This document shows positions 12,801-23,607 of a stretch of DNA of 64,000 nucleotides, one piece after another. The translations under genes were made by a program, and so were the position numbers. The notes under the pieces were generated by a model. It had not been told where the DNA came from. It searched no databases and saw nothing but the letters and a program-made list of their open reading frames with translations. Position 1 is the stretch's first letter. Each line of letters opens with the position of its first letter. This DNA comes from Clarireedia homoeocarpa (lineage: Eukaryota > Ascomycota > Leotiomycetes > Helotiales > Rutstroemiaceae): assembly GCA_001465935.1 (NCBI GenBank), contig LNKV01000016.1, forward strand, positions 62,001-126,000. The letters run 5' to 3'.

Positions 12801-13705
12801 ATGACCAACGCCGTAAAACAGCTCTCCACCTAATCAACGTATTCCGCACCACACTCATCAACACTCTAAAGAAAACTCACGCAGACAGTGAAGAACTTGT
12901 CGATTCAGCCATGTCCCGTGTCTTCAACGGCACCGACAAAGCCCCCGACATAGACGAACGACAAGTTGGCATCATCCGCGGTTTCCGCAACATGATAGAA
13001 ACCAAAACCGATCTCTTCCCTAATGGTGCGGGCGAATTCCGGCCGCAGCAAGCACGGCCTACTTCATCGGCGAATCAGGGCCGAACACAAGACGGTCTTA
13101 ATAATACTACTTCGCTACAGCAGCAGGCGAGAATAGCTTCTACTGGTCAGGAAACTTCCGCGCATATGAATACGAAGAATCTTATGCGGCCGTCCCTTTC
13201 GGGGCCGTCTTCTTCGTCAGGTCAGAATCGCGTGCACGGGTCGTTAGTGCCCAGACCGCCGTTGATGATGCCGGGGATGGGTGGCGTTAAGAGGTCGAAT
13301 TCGGGCAGTGGAAGTGCGGGTCAGCAGGTGAATGGGTCTGCGAATGCGAATACAAACGGAAATACGAATGCGGTTTCTAATGCTGCTGCGAATGCGGGTG
13401 CGGATCCGAAACCGATGATTGGCAATGGTAATGTCTTGGATGCGAATGGAAATAGTGAGGCGGATACAGCGACGTCGCAACAGCAACAACAGCAGCATTC
13501 ACCACAGCAGCCAGTCGCTAGTGATGGGGCTGGGGCGGTGAATGAGCATGAGAGCACGAATGTGAGGATGGAGTCATTGCCCCGTGAGGATGTTAATACG
13601 ACTGCTGCGGATGCAACTCCCACTCCGACCCCCAGTGCTCCCGAACCAATGTCGGATTTTAAGAGAAGTTTTAATCATGCTGCTCCAGCTCAGTTGAGTA
13701 CATGA
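9854..13705 (+). CDS. FHL1: FHA-forkhead transcription factor, Fhl1-like
   Basis: A single 1,283-codon exon encodes a nuclear DNA-binding protein. An FHA phosphothreonine-binding domain spans about residues 360-445, with AISREHARIYY and GRNGLFVDDKF carrying the usual Ser/Arg, His, Asn and Gly. A forkhead winged helix follows at about 700-785, from KPPKNYVQIVWEIL through the recognition-helix motif WQSSVRHNLGQHSCF to GKGWAWSL. Between them are acidic stretches and AT-hook-like KRGPGRPPKN and KVGRPRKHP. The C-terminal third is Pro/Gln-rich, with a conserved-looking helical patch near residues 985-1055. In yeast, Fhl1 controls ribosomal-protein genes; the long region before the FHA and the domain order favour Fhl1 over Fkh1/2, but that choice is inferred. 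Confidence 0.88.
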   Translation: MTSPQSETTTHPVAPVATMSTGSTDITNTDNTPMNNLTAVEDTAEPTNSDLRQDRSATPMNSATNAGETFEGIRSRKQSLAVQEQFNLVKQLSNSPSFGAPLDHIPTTQVGGAGSNAATANTTLPLEALSNELNNQNVPFNLADIPVDVPVDGMAGVEMGITPSLGAATNGDLNVNMAANIDAAIRADVELHMKAEMEQQYWPQLQPEEPKVTELNGFAKLVFDDSAFYMTTLSVILGRDQESMRNLQRFEDEKRKMEAADASAFDTDNAQTPNRKRTSHSRPRHKMTCINASAGILDPWVECPSDGEPSSKRRKSKKAKSTNASSRSASRRNSLVPPAPFAVNSYIDPSAGVQAVNPASQKPSPNHCPRISIHPPFATGLQGFKAISREHARIYYDNREECFKVRVLGRNGLFVDDKFYDWKQEASLSNGSRLQIGFVYIRFLLPNVILEDSQDQFEENYDEDAVTRTYSESIRYSEGGKEMSLDFDEIRPRNPSSSPSSNGIDSDEGLDEDPDDEPNVRNNKGIAGEDDDGEDAEGEEVDESLSEEEIDDDDNVGVSPTDTSPKLAKKRGPGRPPKNGIMSKREQQLAKKKALEQKEAPQRATSTQPAPGTKNKVGRPRKHPLPDTPPEPRQKRKYTKRQPKEPKPVEEPKDTENTGDPDEDKFHPDGSLVVTKKTGNKPSYTLKEIPWRSEEECTPEQLAKPPKNYVQIVWEILTEEGIDLCLPQIYNEMEVRYPYFTFCKSKGWQSSVRHNLGQHSCFERRNRAGKGWAWSLKEGESYQKEKKRKPSSPAPAPAQANRPIFGNPLVLPQGVEPPPGYMIDYRGYQQPPVHPQYLPPGQQQQQQPYMGASYHPGPYPPPPHQGYPPPMNGALPQAGGPPPFIPPIPPQLAPSAPTSYSSPYAPKPNPSGAPPQNTQQQQLTPQQQPQRPPSQPQQLHQSPQANMPQMSAPPQSSDHPPPGPPPAQPQVPNQTPPAPPTANDQRRKTALHLINVFRTTLINTLKKTHADSEELVDSAMSRVFNGTDKAPDIDERQVGIIRGFRNMIETKTDLFPNGAGEFRPQQARPTSSANQGRTQDGLNNTTSLQQQARIASTGQETSAHMNTKNLMRPSLSGPSSSSGQNRVHGSLVPRPPLMMPGMGGVKRSNSGSGSAGQQVNGSANANTNGNTNAVSNAAANAGADPKPMIGNGNVLDANGNSEADTATSQQQQQQHSPQQPVASDGAGAVNEHESTNVRMESLPREDVNTTAADATPTPTPSAPEPMSDFKRSFNHAAPAQLST

Positions 13706-16700
13706 GTAGTTGGGCTGGGTTGGGTTGGGTTGGCTGGGTGCAATTCTAGCTTAATGCGGTGGAGATGCAAAAAGGAGAAATTATATGATGCTACACGTAA
13801 CGCTACGGGATAAGGTGTTCTTCTAGGCTATAGAGGGTTTCGGTGGCCTTTTTTAGCATTGGCATTGGCATTGGTACTGGCATTGACATTTGCAGGTACC
13901 AACAATGCAGGCGCACATGTATGTAAACATGGACGAAATCGGTGTAAAAGGAATGGTGAGGCAGGGGGTTTGAAATGGAAATGGAAATTGCGAATGTTTG
14001 CTTTACTCTGAGGGATTTTTTACTGTTTGCTTTGGTGCCTTGGGATGGATGGATGGGGTTTACGGATTATGAAGTCGGTTGGGATGGAATTGGGTATCAA
14101 AGGGATATCTGCTATTGGGGTATGCGGTATGAATGCTATGAATGTAGTTGAGGACACAGATCATGATGCACCCAGTTGATGGTGAATCGCCTCCAAATAT
14201 GCAAGGAGAATGAGGTGGTGAATGTAGAATTCATAGGCGAGTGTGAGAGTGAAAGGAGGAGGGGCGGGGAAGTGTAGTGCATGTATGCAGTTGTTTGGAA
14301 GAATCAAAACTTAAATAAAAGTCTAAGTTAGTTAGTTGTCCTCGAGATCGACGTGAGAAAGAAACAAAGTAAAGAAGTGAATGAAATAAATGCTCATGTA
14401 TGTGGGTGATTTTCTTCCTGACGCCCTGTCCTGCCCCGTCCTGTCCTGTCCTGTCGAAGTTGTAAAACGGCTTTGAGGCATAGGGAGGGAGTGTCTTGCT
14501 GTGTAATGTAAGTTAGTAGACGGGTCGTGGATAGCTAGCTAGGTAGGTAGGTGGTGAATAGATAAGACAGGGAGGGAGAGTAATCTCCACAGATTTGGAG
14601 TTTTGCTGAGTTGATGAGTGAGTGAGTGAGTAAGTGAGTGCAGGCAGTTTCCCATCCATCATACAAAACAGGACGAGGAGAAGTGAGTGTACTGTACTGC
14701 AATGCAATGAATGAAGGATTCGGGCCTATGGGTTGGTTGGTTGGTTTAACTATTTTGGTTGAAAACTGTTTTTTCCTTTGTCTTTCTCTGTTGGTTAACT
14801 TGGATTGGATTAGATTGGATTAGGTTGCTGGCTGAGCGGGGTGGAGTGAGTAAATAGATAAATTGTATGTATGTATGTATGTATATAAGATTATTTTCTT
14901 CCTTGGGATGTAGTTGGGAGGGGGCGGGAGAGGGAAAGGGGGCGAGCGAGTGGGGAAGTGAAGATTAGGGGGTGATGGAGAAAAATGGCTGCGGGGAGTA
15001 CAGTATGCCTATGAGTGAGTGATACAGTGAGTGATATTGTCCGGGCGGGCGGGCAGGCGGGCAAGGGCAGGAGTAAGATGAGGCTGTTATAATTTAAGAT
15101 AAAAAGTGAGATATTAAAAGAGGAAGATAATATAATCTGAGTACTGTATATAGGGCATAAAGCAAGTTCTGGAGGGGTGGTAGGCTGGCAGGTTGAATAG
15201 TTTACACGAATGAACTGACAGTGGGATGAGAAGGGTAAGTCAAGGAACATGAAGTACATTGCAGGGAAAGATAATAGACAAGAGGATGGCAAGCGGGAAA
15301 AAAGGTGTGTAGAGATAGATTCTTAGGCTGATGAAATTACAATTACATATAGTATATAGTTATTTATCATCATATCTCTCACGACGTCTTCTCACGAGAG
15401 CGAGGAAGTGAACTAACTGGTCAATCAATCAGTCTATACGTCTGGCCATCGCGATCCACTACATACACCCTAGGTAATATCCACGCCACTTATCCCACAT
15501 ATAAGACTCCAAAGCACAGCTGCAGCCTGTCCATATAAAAATCCTCAGATCTTTCTGAGCGCTAGGATTTCCATCCATAGTCGACTCCATAAGTTCCTAA
15601 TCCCAACCGGGGCGCTTGAACGGTTCACTTACTACACGTATAGCGAGGCAATATATGAAGCCTCTTGCATCATAGATACATGCATACATACATGCACGTA
15701 TACATACAGTCTCCCTATGTCAAACCCCCAACCAGGGCAACATTCCCCAGACAATTTTCCGCCTCGGAACAAGAGGAGATACTATTCGCCTGCCCGTCCT
15801 TAGGGCACGCGAACATATGTATGAACGCTACCACAACATGGCAATGGCCCGAATATTGGCCTCAATGCATATTTGGCATCTGTCAATCTTGCCTCTTGTC
15901 TGCTGTTAGGTACTATAACTGCAGTCAGTCGTGGCGTGGCGCTGACTGCAGTGTGCATTGCATACTGGGGAAGACGTATGTCGGTGCGATGCGGTACATT
16001 ACATGGTGATTCAGTGCACGGTTGATTTGGGCAGCCGTATGTATGTATGTATGTATATAAGTGGTTGTAATTGAAGTTAGTTGTGGAGAAAGTTCGGATG
16101 AATAAGATGGCCTGTGATGTTGCATTTATTGTACTTTCATGTTTAATATACAATGCAATATTGATGCTGATAGAAAAAGCAACCAAACTCCACCTTCAGC
16201 TGAAACAATTGGCTGCAATGGAATCGACATATTCTTGACAAGTATTGAAAGCCTAGTATGTAGGGCTAGGAAGGTTACTTTCACAATGTGATGGTCCGAA
16301 AACGGAGACGCATGGAATGATATTCGCCCCATACTACACACACAGCTGCCTTCTATGAAACCATTGAATCTCCTAATTCTGCACTCCTTAGGAATTCGCA
16401 ACCCCAGTTACGCAACAGGAGCAGATATTTAACTGACCAAAATCGTACCAGGCTAACAATCGATTCGCAAATGAAGTTCACGCTTCCTCACCGCATCCAA
16501 CCCTTCGCGTGAGCGAACGTCACTTTTTCTAGATGGTGCAAACGCCCGCTTGCGCCTATTACCAGACCGCTTTCTGGAGGCCAAAACTTGCAGTATAAAT
16601 GTCTATTTCAAGTCGTACAACACTCAGCTAGCGAAGAAAGCCAGTCAGCACAACCCTAGGATCGATGTGACCATGACTCCGGCGCCACATATTATCCGGG

Positions 16701-18601
16701 CGTGTGCTAATCTCCGACATTTCCAGGAACGATACCTGAGAACCAAGATTTATGCTAGTGCGCTGAACAATTTGTAATGTGTGTATGTATGTTGTGACGA
16801 GATTCGGATGACTACCTCTTTTACGAATTTGGGGAATTCCGGATACGGACGTAAGCTTTTAACACAAATCAAGCCGAACCATTTTCCAAAGAACATTAGA
16901 TTAACAATCATCTCAATCGCACCCTAAATGCCTTCTTCGAGAGTACCAGAATGACCATTGCATGAATTAACTGGGCAGCTGATCTTAAGAAACTCGCCTC
17001 GGGCGTAATCCAGCGAACCTTCATCGGCACGGAAGTTGTATTTTACTCCGGGAGGAAGACACATCTCCGCGACCCGTAACTTTCGAACGTTTGCGAAGAT
17101 AATGACGAAGGCAGACTCTTGACTAGTTACCGGTGTGGAAATTTAGTAGGTAGCAGTAGCGCATACGAAAATTCCATCATGAAACGCCGGAATCTTGGAG
17201 TCCGTAGGTTCCGTAGCGGCACATACTATGCTGCTGCGTGGGAAAGAAGAATATGATATAGATAGCGTGGTTTCATGAAATGCGACCCCCACAGGTTCGT
17301 CCCCTGTGAGGGATCGCCTGGGATTCTGATCTCATGCCTGGTTGACATAAATAGCTAGCCATTAACAAGCTGCCGATTTCCTCTCTTGCCATGATGGGTC
17401 ATGTTCAAAACGACATTCTTGGTTCCAAACTGACTCTTTGTAAGATAAAGGAGGCCTAGACATGAGGCGACCAGGCATGATTCATGGAAGTAGCCAGTGA
17501 GCTTTGGTGACGATCTCTGGTGCTAGTGTAGTAGTAGACGGCAGTTGAAGTGAATGACCTCAACGAGACTAACGTGCTAGATATCAACTCACTCAACTCG
17601 AAAGTAGATGGCCATAGGCAAGCAGCCTCAAAGTTTCATCCGTCAATGAACTCTGCGTCTGTGGTCGAAGCTTTTGCCTGATATTACAAGGCGAAAATAC
17701 CCGAAATCCAGCTTAGAAACTTCAAGGTTTGAGCTTGTAACGATTTGACTTGAATATTTTTTGATGAGTGATAATGGAAACTGGTCATGATCTACTGATC
17801 TGCAGAGCTGAGGGTGTCATGTTGTGTTTGTTGTGTACCACAAAATAAATTATATCAAACTCGAGTACTCGCTCTATAGCTTTGGGACTTGTACTCCCAA
17901 GCCTGCAGCTCGATCAATCGGTGAAAGATCAATGATTCGAGAATTGACAACGAGGTCTATTCTCCTCTTGCGGGCTTCGGGAGAGGTTGTCGCCCATTTT
18001 GAAAGCCCGCGTGATGTTTTATCGCATGAAAAGTTCCTGCAGATGTCTTCTGTAACGCTGCCCAGGTGCAATGTATTTCTTAGACCTCAAATCCAGCAAC
18101 TACATGCCACGAGAGATTGAGTTGAGGGCGGTCTAGAGAAAGCCAATCTTATTCGTAGGGCTAGTCTTGATTTTGTGAGGAGCCGTACGGGGAAATCATG
18201 GGAGCCAATAATATTCGCCCTCGCGTGTTCGCCTTAACAAGGCGTGAGAAATATTGGATGAGTAGCTCACATAGTATCATTGCTCATAATGATGGTGCAG
18301 AATTCCAACGCGCCTATGTGTAAGGATGTTGCAATCAGCAACTCAGCTTGGGGAAGACGGCCGTTCTGCCGATCAAGGAGACAATCGCATTCTCGATGAA
18401 CTCATGGGGTCTCGGGGTAGGGAGGCGACTATTCCCTGTACATCGCCACTTTCAATACTCATAAAACTCTTGAAGCCTTCCCAGATCTCCCTCAAAAAAG
18501 ACTATCCTAGATCATAGAAGACAGCCGTACAGTCTCTTTCGAGTACACTGTGTGTACCTGTGCCTCCTTTCAACAATCGGGTTATACCACCGCCAATTGT
18601 C
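13706..18601. other. Gene-poor region of 4.9 kb
   Basis: No gene could be supported. The first 1.5 kb is G-rich and probably includes the forkhead 3' UTR. Microsatellites are frequent: GAGT repeats near 14613-14640, GTAT repeats near 14866-14884 and 16036-16056, GGGC repeats near 15040-15062 and CTGTC repeats near 14428-14455. The right half (16.4-18.6 kb) has ordinary complexity with only short open frames lacking recognisable motifs. The last few hundred bases should contain the promoter of the 18602 gene. Confidence 0.55.
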
Positions 18602-19095
18602 ATGTCTTCCCAGCTTAATCGTTACTGGATAACGAACCGCGATATAAACAAGAGGGTGATCACGACAGAGATACAGTATTATCTTGGACCCGAGTCCACC
18701 GTGAGGGCCTATACATTTGAGGTACGTGATAGAATGTTCTCGCTCTTAAATATTGAACTTATTAGGTAAATAGGGCGAAGACGGATACCTCATTAGTACA
18801 CCAGGAGAGTGCTTGACCGATGTGAGCAGATTCGTTGTAGCTATCTAAGATCGGACTGACCGATGAATAGGAGCAGATAGACGACATCTGCGTCAAGTCC
18901 AAGGAGCTATGGGACAAGCAAGTAGCACAGCGAGCTAAGAAGCAGTCTGGAAAAGAACTGAAACGGCCTCTGCATCAGCCAGTTGTCATTTCAAGAGCTT
19001 CCAAGTCCCGCTCACCGCGATCTCACCGATCAGACGATGGAGATTCAGGGTACTCTCGACGCTCATACGATAACAGATATCCGGAAAGTCCATAG
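18602..19095 (+). CDS. Small three-exon orphan protein (130 aa), conserved-looking
   Basis: Exons 18602-18721, 18774-18821 and 18871-19095 join in frame to 130 codons plus TAG. Introns are 52 and 49 nt with GTACGT and GTGAGC donors; the second has CTGAC upstream of its AG. The product begins MSSQLNRYWITNRDINKRVI, then ITTEIQYYLGPESTVRAYTF, then GEDGYLISTPGECLTDEQID (spanning exons 2-3), and ends in an Arg/Ser-rich tail (SKSRSPRSHRSDDGDSGYSR). I recall similar short uncharacterised proteins in other ascomycetes but know no function. There is no signal peptide or membrane segment. Intron 1 skips an AG at 18765 for one at 18773; the upstream AG would shift the frame. Confidence 0.8.
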
Positions 19096-19879
19096 AGACA
19101 ACGAAAGCATGAAGCCTTGCTACTCTCATCCTTTCAATAAGATACACTGAGGAGTTTCGTGTTCCATACGCGCAAATGCAACAGGTTAAGGTGGAGACTT
19201 GCGCACTCGGTCCAAGGAACAGTATCTGCTACCGGCGTGGAGTTGCATAGCGATTATATACCCCTTATTGTGGTTTGTTGGGAGTTGTATTTTCTGTTTT
19301 GTTGCAGGAGTTTGTTCGGCCACGTCGTTAGACATTTGAAATAGACCAGCTTGACGGCTCTGTATCTAGTGACAGACACTTTTACGACAGGAGGAGTTCA
19401 AGAGCGACTGCAGGGTCAGCTCACATGTGCGATATCTGTTTAGACTCTTAAATCTGGCCGTTATTGACAATACTATTCCTTGAACCGCTTCCTCGAAGAT
19501 TTTGATTGTGATTGCGCTGGAGTGTCCGCGAACTCAATGCTCAAATATCTCATCGTGTTCGAATGCCATCGTTGGCCGGGCACAGCGTACAGAAACGACA
19601 CATGAAAATTATTTCTGCGCAGTAAATTTGCAAGGCGGGAGATCGTGTATCCCGTCCGCTTCGCAAGGAGCTGAGGCGGGCTAGAACTTGGGTTGAATGG
19701 TAACAATCGAATGGCAGTGTGTTCTAAAAGGCGTAGCTACAATCAAGTAGGTAGAAAATGGGGCTTCCCTATCGAACACTCAATTATAGATGGAGAAGTG
19801 AATCGGAAGAGCGATCATTGTGCGGAATATCCATTTGCCAAGCCAGAAGCATTTGTTCTCCTGCGAGGGGTTTCGTCCA
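19096..19879. other. Intergenic region between convergent small gene and TEN1
   Basis: Nothing beyond presumed 3' UTRs of two converging genes can be supported. Short open frames here have no motif or splice context. Confidence 0.55.
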
Positions 19880-20396
19880 TCATGCCTGCTTTTGAGTGGA
19901 ACTCTCTTGATTGTGATTCGTAAGACTCTTCTCATAAAGATCTAAATGAATCGGACCAGACCTCCATAGCACAATTGCTTGAACTGGAACTTCAATGTCG
20001 GAGTTGAACGATCTCGCAGAAGACACTTGCTCGGTGGATCCAACATAGCCCATTACATTGACCCATTCTCCTACACGGGTGTCTTGGAATTTTAAGCCGC
20101 TAATCAGAAGCTGAACGTTTACTTCGGCCTTTATCATATTCCCGACAGGAAAGTTGTGTTCCAAAGTAAGGATGGCAGACTTTCTGTTGTAGCTCGTGAC
20201 ACTGCATGTGAAGAAGTCTTAGCAATGACCTTGACTGTTGCTAAGGCTCGGATCTCTAACATTGCAGATATAAGTCAAACAAGAAATAGGAAGCATACCA
20301 TCCAAGAAATCGAACTTTGTCACCGGTTGAGAACTCTTTGAGATTGGCAAGCAATGTGAGTTTTGCAGGTACGGGACCAGAGTACTGTTTAGCCAT
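19880..20396 (-). CDS. TEN1: CST complex subunit Ten1 (telomere capping)
   Basis: Ten1 is the small OB-fold subunit of the Cdc13/Ctc1-Stn1-Ten1 complex, which binds telomeric single-stranded DNA and helps fill in the lagging strand. Two exons, 20396-20299 and 20201-19880, give 139 aa, the usual family size. Exon 1 ends in the strand KVRFLG. The 97-nt intron (GTATGC...TGCAG) is fixed by the family motif FLGCVTSY, whose Cys codon straddles the junction. Exon 2 carries AILTLEHNFPVGN, DTRVGEWVNVMGYVG and VPVQAIVLWRSGPIHLDLYE, all typical Ten1 segments. It is divergently paired with SNF7, 608 bp away. Confidence 0.92.
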
Positions 20397-21004
20397 CCCG
20401 AAGCCTTCGGTCAAAGACACAAGACAGAAACAACAAGACAATTGGAATTAGCTACGGTGCGACGACATGTATAACAAATATATTCGCAAGAGTATTTGTT
20501 CATTCCTTGTGTTGTGTTCGAAATTCGAAGCGACCAGGTTAGAATGATCGTGACGACCGAGGCACGCGAGGCTTACATAAGAAGAAACTTGTACACGTGA
20601 TTGAAGCTTAATTTAACACTTGACCTAATTGCGACGAGGGGGCTAGCGTCATTGACGACGCCATGCGGCCTTGACTTTGCTCGCAATCATCATTCACTCA
20701 ACTGCGTACGAATCATAGGCAACAGTGAAAAGACTCCCTCACTGCGTCTCTTTGATCTGTCTATCTTAAACAAATTTTACCGAGCTTCCGCGCAAGCTAC
20801 CATCGATCCTCTTTACTGGCTTTGTCCGACATTTCAGACTTCCCACTATTCTTGATTGTCGGCCTTATCTTCGAACGACAGAATATCCGCGACCGCTCGA
20901 AACTTTGGAACTGGTCGATAACCCCAACGACTCGACTTTGTATAAACTTGGGGACTTACGGTCCTGCCGCTGAAGAACTTCGGATCATTATCACACAGTG
21001 AGAG
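20397..21004. promoter_or_regulatory. Shared divergent promoter of TEN1 and SNF7
   Basis: This 608-bp gap separates two outward-facing start codons, so it must contain both promoters. I see no clear TATA box near either start and no coding segment. The regulatory role is inferred from position only. Confidence 0.5.
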
Positions 21005-21891
21005 ATGTCGGGAGTATGGGGTTGGTTTGGGGGGCAGAATGCCCAGAAGAAGAAAGATTCTCCCAAAAATGCTATCTTAGCATTACGCGCACAACTTGAG
21101 ATGTTGCAGAAGAGGGAGCAGCATACGCAACGTTTGATAGATGAGCAGGATGCGCTGGCCAGGAAGAACATCACAACAAATAAGAATGGTATGTCTCCCT
21201 TTAATCCTCGTGGATGTGAACCTGGCAGGCCGTTCATAGCAAATACTGCTTACTTTACTGCTGATGCTAACCTTTTAATATTACAGCTGCGAAAACTGCT
21301 CTACGACGGAAGAAGCAGCATGAACACACACTTGAGCAAACCATCGCACAGATCTCTACTTTGGAACAAAACATCTACTCGATCGAGGCAGCGAATATCA
21401 ATAAGGAGACTCTCATGGCTATTGAGCAAGCCGGTAAGGCTATGGCAAACATCCACAGTGGCCTTGATATCAATAAAGTCGACGACACCATGTATGTACT
21501 TCCTTTACTTTTTAAGTTTGGCGATACTGATGAGAATAGGGACAAAATCCGAGAACAGCACGCTTTGAGCGAAGAAATCGCGAGTGTTATTACGGCTCCA
21601 TCGCTCGGAAACCCGATCGATGATGAGGAACTCAACGAAGAACTTGCTGACCTTGAGCAAGAGGTATTGGATGACAAGATGTTGAAAACCGGTACGGTGC
21701 CAGTATCAGATGAAATTCACAGATTACCAGCGGCTGCCAACGGAGAAAGTAAGCTACTTTATACTCTATTGTATTTTTAAGGTTAGCGTGGCTAATTATT
21801 TCTTGCAGTCAAATCCAAAGCCCCAGTTCATGCCGAGGAAGACGACGAAGAGGAAGAACTCCGAAGACTACAGGCCGAGATGGCGATGTGA
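21005..21891 (+). CDS. SNF7: Snf7/Vps32, ESCRT-III subunit
   Basis: Snf7 polymerises on endosomal membranes to drive cargo sorting into multivesicular bodies. Exons 21005-21188, 21287-21491, 21540-21748 and 21809-21891 give 226 aa, normal for the family. The N-terminus MSGVWGWFGG precedes a basic Lys-rich helix. The core has LEQTIAQISTLEQNIYSIEA and NKETLMAIEQAGKAM, and the C-terminus is acidic (PIDDEELNEELADLEQE). The final exon ends with an acidic stretch and the MIM1-like helix EEELRRLQAEMAM, which would recruit Vps4. All introns have GTAWGT or GTAAGC donors; intron 1 has a GCTAAC branch motif. Assignment is secure. Confidence 0.96.
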
Positions 21892-23607
21892 TTGGGTTAT
21901 AGAATGGACACATGTTATTTTACTCTGATTTGAGCAGTTTGGTTTTGTGTAACAGGGCGTGCATAGTCTACTTTGGGGGGGTTACCGGCAGATTTGATAT
22001 TCAGTGCACTATGAGAGGTACATTGGAGCCCGATTCATTGACTGCGTTGGCGTTTGGGATTTGCTGTACATCTTTCACATACCGACTACCCGATATTCGA
22101 CGAGAACCTAGAAGAATAACTTGACCTAAGATCACCATATCTTTGTATAACATTACTCGGCGTGCTGTGAGAGAACCAACAACCTCGTGTTGGACCCTGA
22201 GCCATATGTCAGAGTTCTGTCCAGTGACGGAATTTGTGACATGGAATCCCAGAGTAGAAACGAGAAATTGTGAATTTTTCATAAAGTATGGGGAGATTCG
22301 ATCTTTAAGACTTGTCCAGAACTTGCAGATAGAATCGATCAGAGGAAACCGAATCAGAAATGCCCTCTCTGCCCAGCCTCTTTTAATTCTCATACAGTAC
22401 AAGTACTGCACCCTGGTTCTTTGCCCCTCTCTGCCCAAACTCCACCGGAAATTGAGGCCCGGCCCATTCGGTTAGCCATTAGCCATATAGCTGGGTACCC
22501 TCGGTACAGTACAGCAACATTTTAGAGTCAAAGCACACAAGCACTGCACACTGCATAGTACTGACAACACATCAATGTTGCAGCTCACGACAGGACATGA
22601 TCTGAGCAATTCAAAGTGATTGGAGATGCTGGAGCAGAACTCGAAGAGAACTCAAAGAGAACCCGAGGAAGAGACAGTTGCAATGTTCTCGAAGGATAAG
22701 TTAAGTCACGAAAATCCGATGGAGATCAAAGAGAAGGGTCTGCAGCAGCACGAAAATGAGGCGTACAAGGCGACCACGTTGCACTTCTTTTGGCGGATGT
22801 CTTTTTCGGGTATACCAAGGAGATCCATTTAGAAAGCTGCATGCTTAGTCGAGCTGCACGTTACAAGGGCCTCTTGCATTTTTTGTGGATGTGGTGAGGG
22901 AGCTCCATTTTTTCGCTTTCTTCTGCACGGTTCGGATACCAACCATGGTTTCCCTTTGGGCTTTGGGCTGCATTCGGGATAGAATGGGAACTTTCGCGGA
23001 TTTCATGAGTTTTGTTTGGAGCATCATCGTTTCTTTTGCACGCTGAGGTGGCGTCGTGCATGCTGCTCGACCAATTATGCGTGGGCACGAGCACGATTAG
23101 GCAAAAGTTCTTCCGGATTCATGTTGTCGTCGTCCATCTGGGCACCATTTTTTGGAACAATCGTGCGAACCTATGGGGATGACGGGGGTAAGACACGCCC
23201 ACAAACCGTGATTTTCATAAAATGCTGCATGTCCGAAAATCATGTTCACTTGAGAAAGTTCTCAAGACTCTTATAGGTAGACTGTTTTCGCCTTGCTGTT
23301 GATCCTCTTTTCCCACAAAATCCTACTTTTTGTTCTTTCCCTTCTTCATCAATAGGTTCAACGTGCATCCATCATCATATCAATTCCGGGAGTGTGACCA
23401 AAAGCTACTATCAGTTATCCAACATAATCATACCATTCGGGCATCTTTTTACCTGCATACAACCGAAAGCTACCCTCTTGTACAACCTCTGGAAGAACAG
23501 AATAAAAGCAAAAAGCATAAGAGAATTCAATCCTTTTCTTCTCACATAATCATCATCACCATCATCATCTCTATATTTCTCTTTTCATCCATATTCATAC
23601 CATCAGT
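21892..23607. other. Intergenic region upstream of the 23608 gene
   Basis: No gene is supported in these 1.7 kb. A 145-codon minus-strand open frame at 22001-22438 shows no recognisable motif and faces SNF7 tail-to-tail. The right end, rich in pyrimidine runs (TTTTCTT, CATCATCATC), looks like the leader of the downstream gene. Confidence 0.55.

Noticed and set aside
17288..17310. tRNA T-arm-like hairpin (ACAGG stem, TTCGTCC loop)
   Set aside because: The conserved loop A58 is missing, and no acceptor, D or anticodon arms can be fitted around it.
22001..22438. 145-codon minus-strand open frame downstream of SNF7
   Set aside because: No family motif, no plausible exon partners, and it overlaps the probable SNF7 3' UTR.
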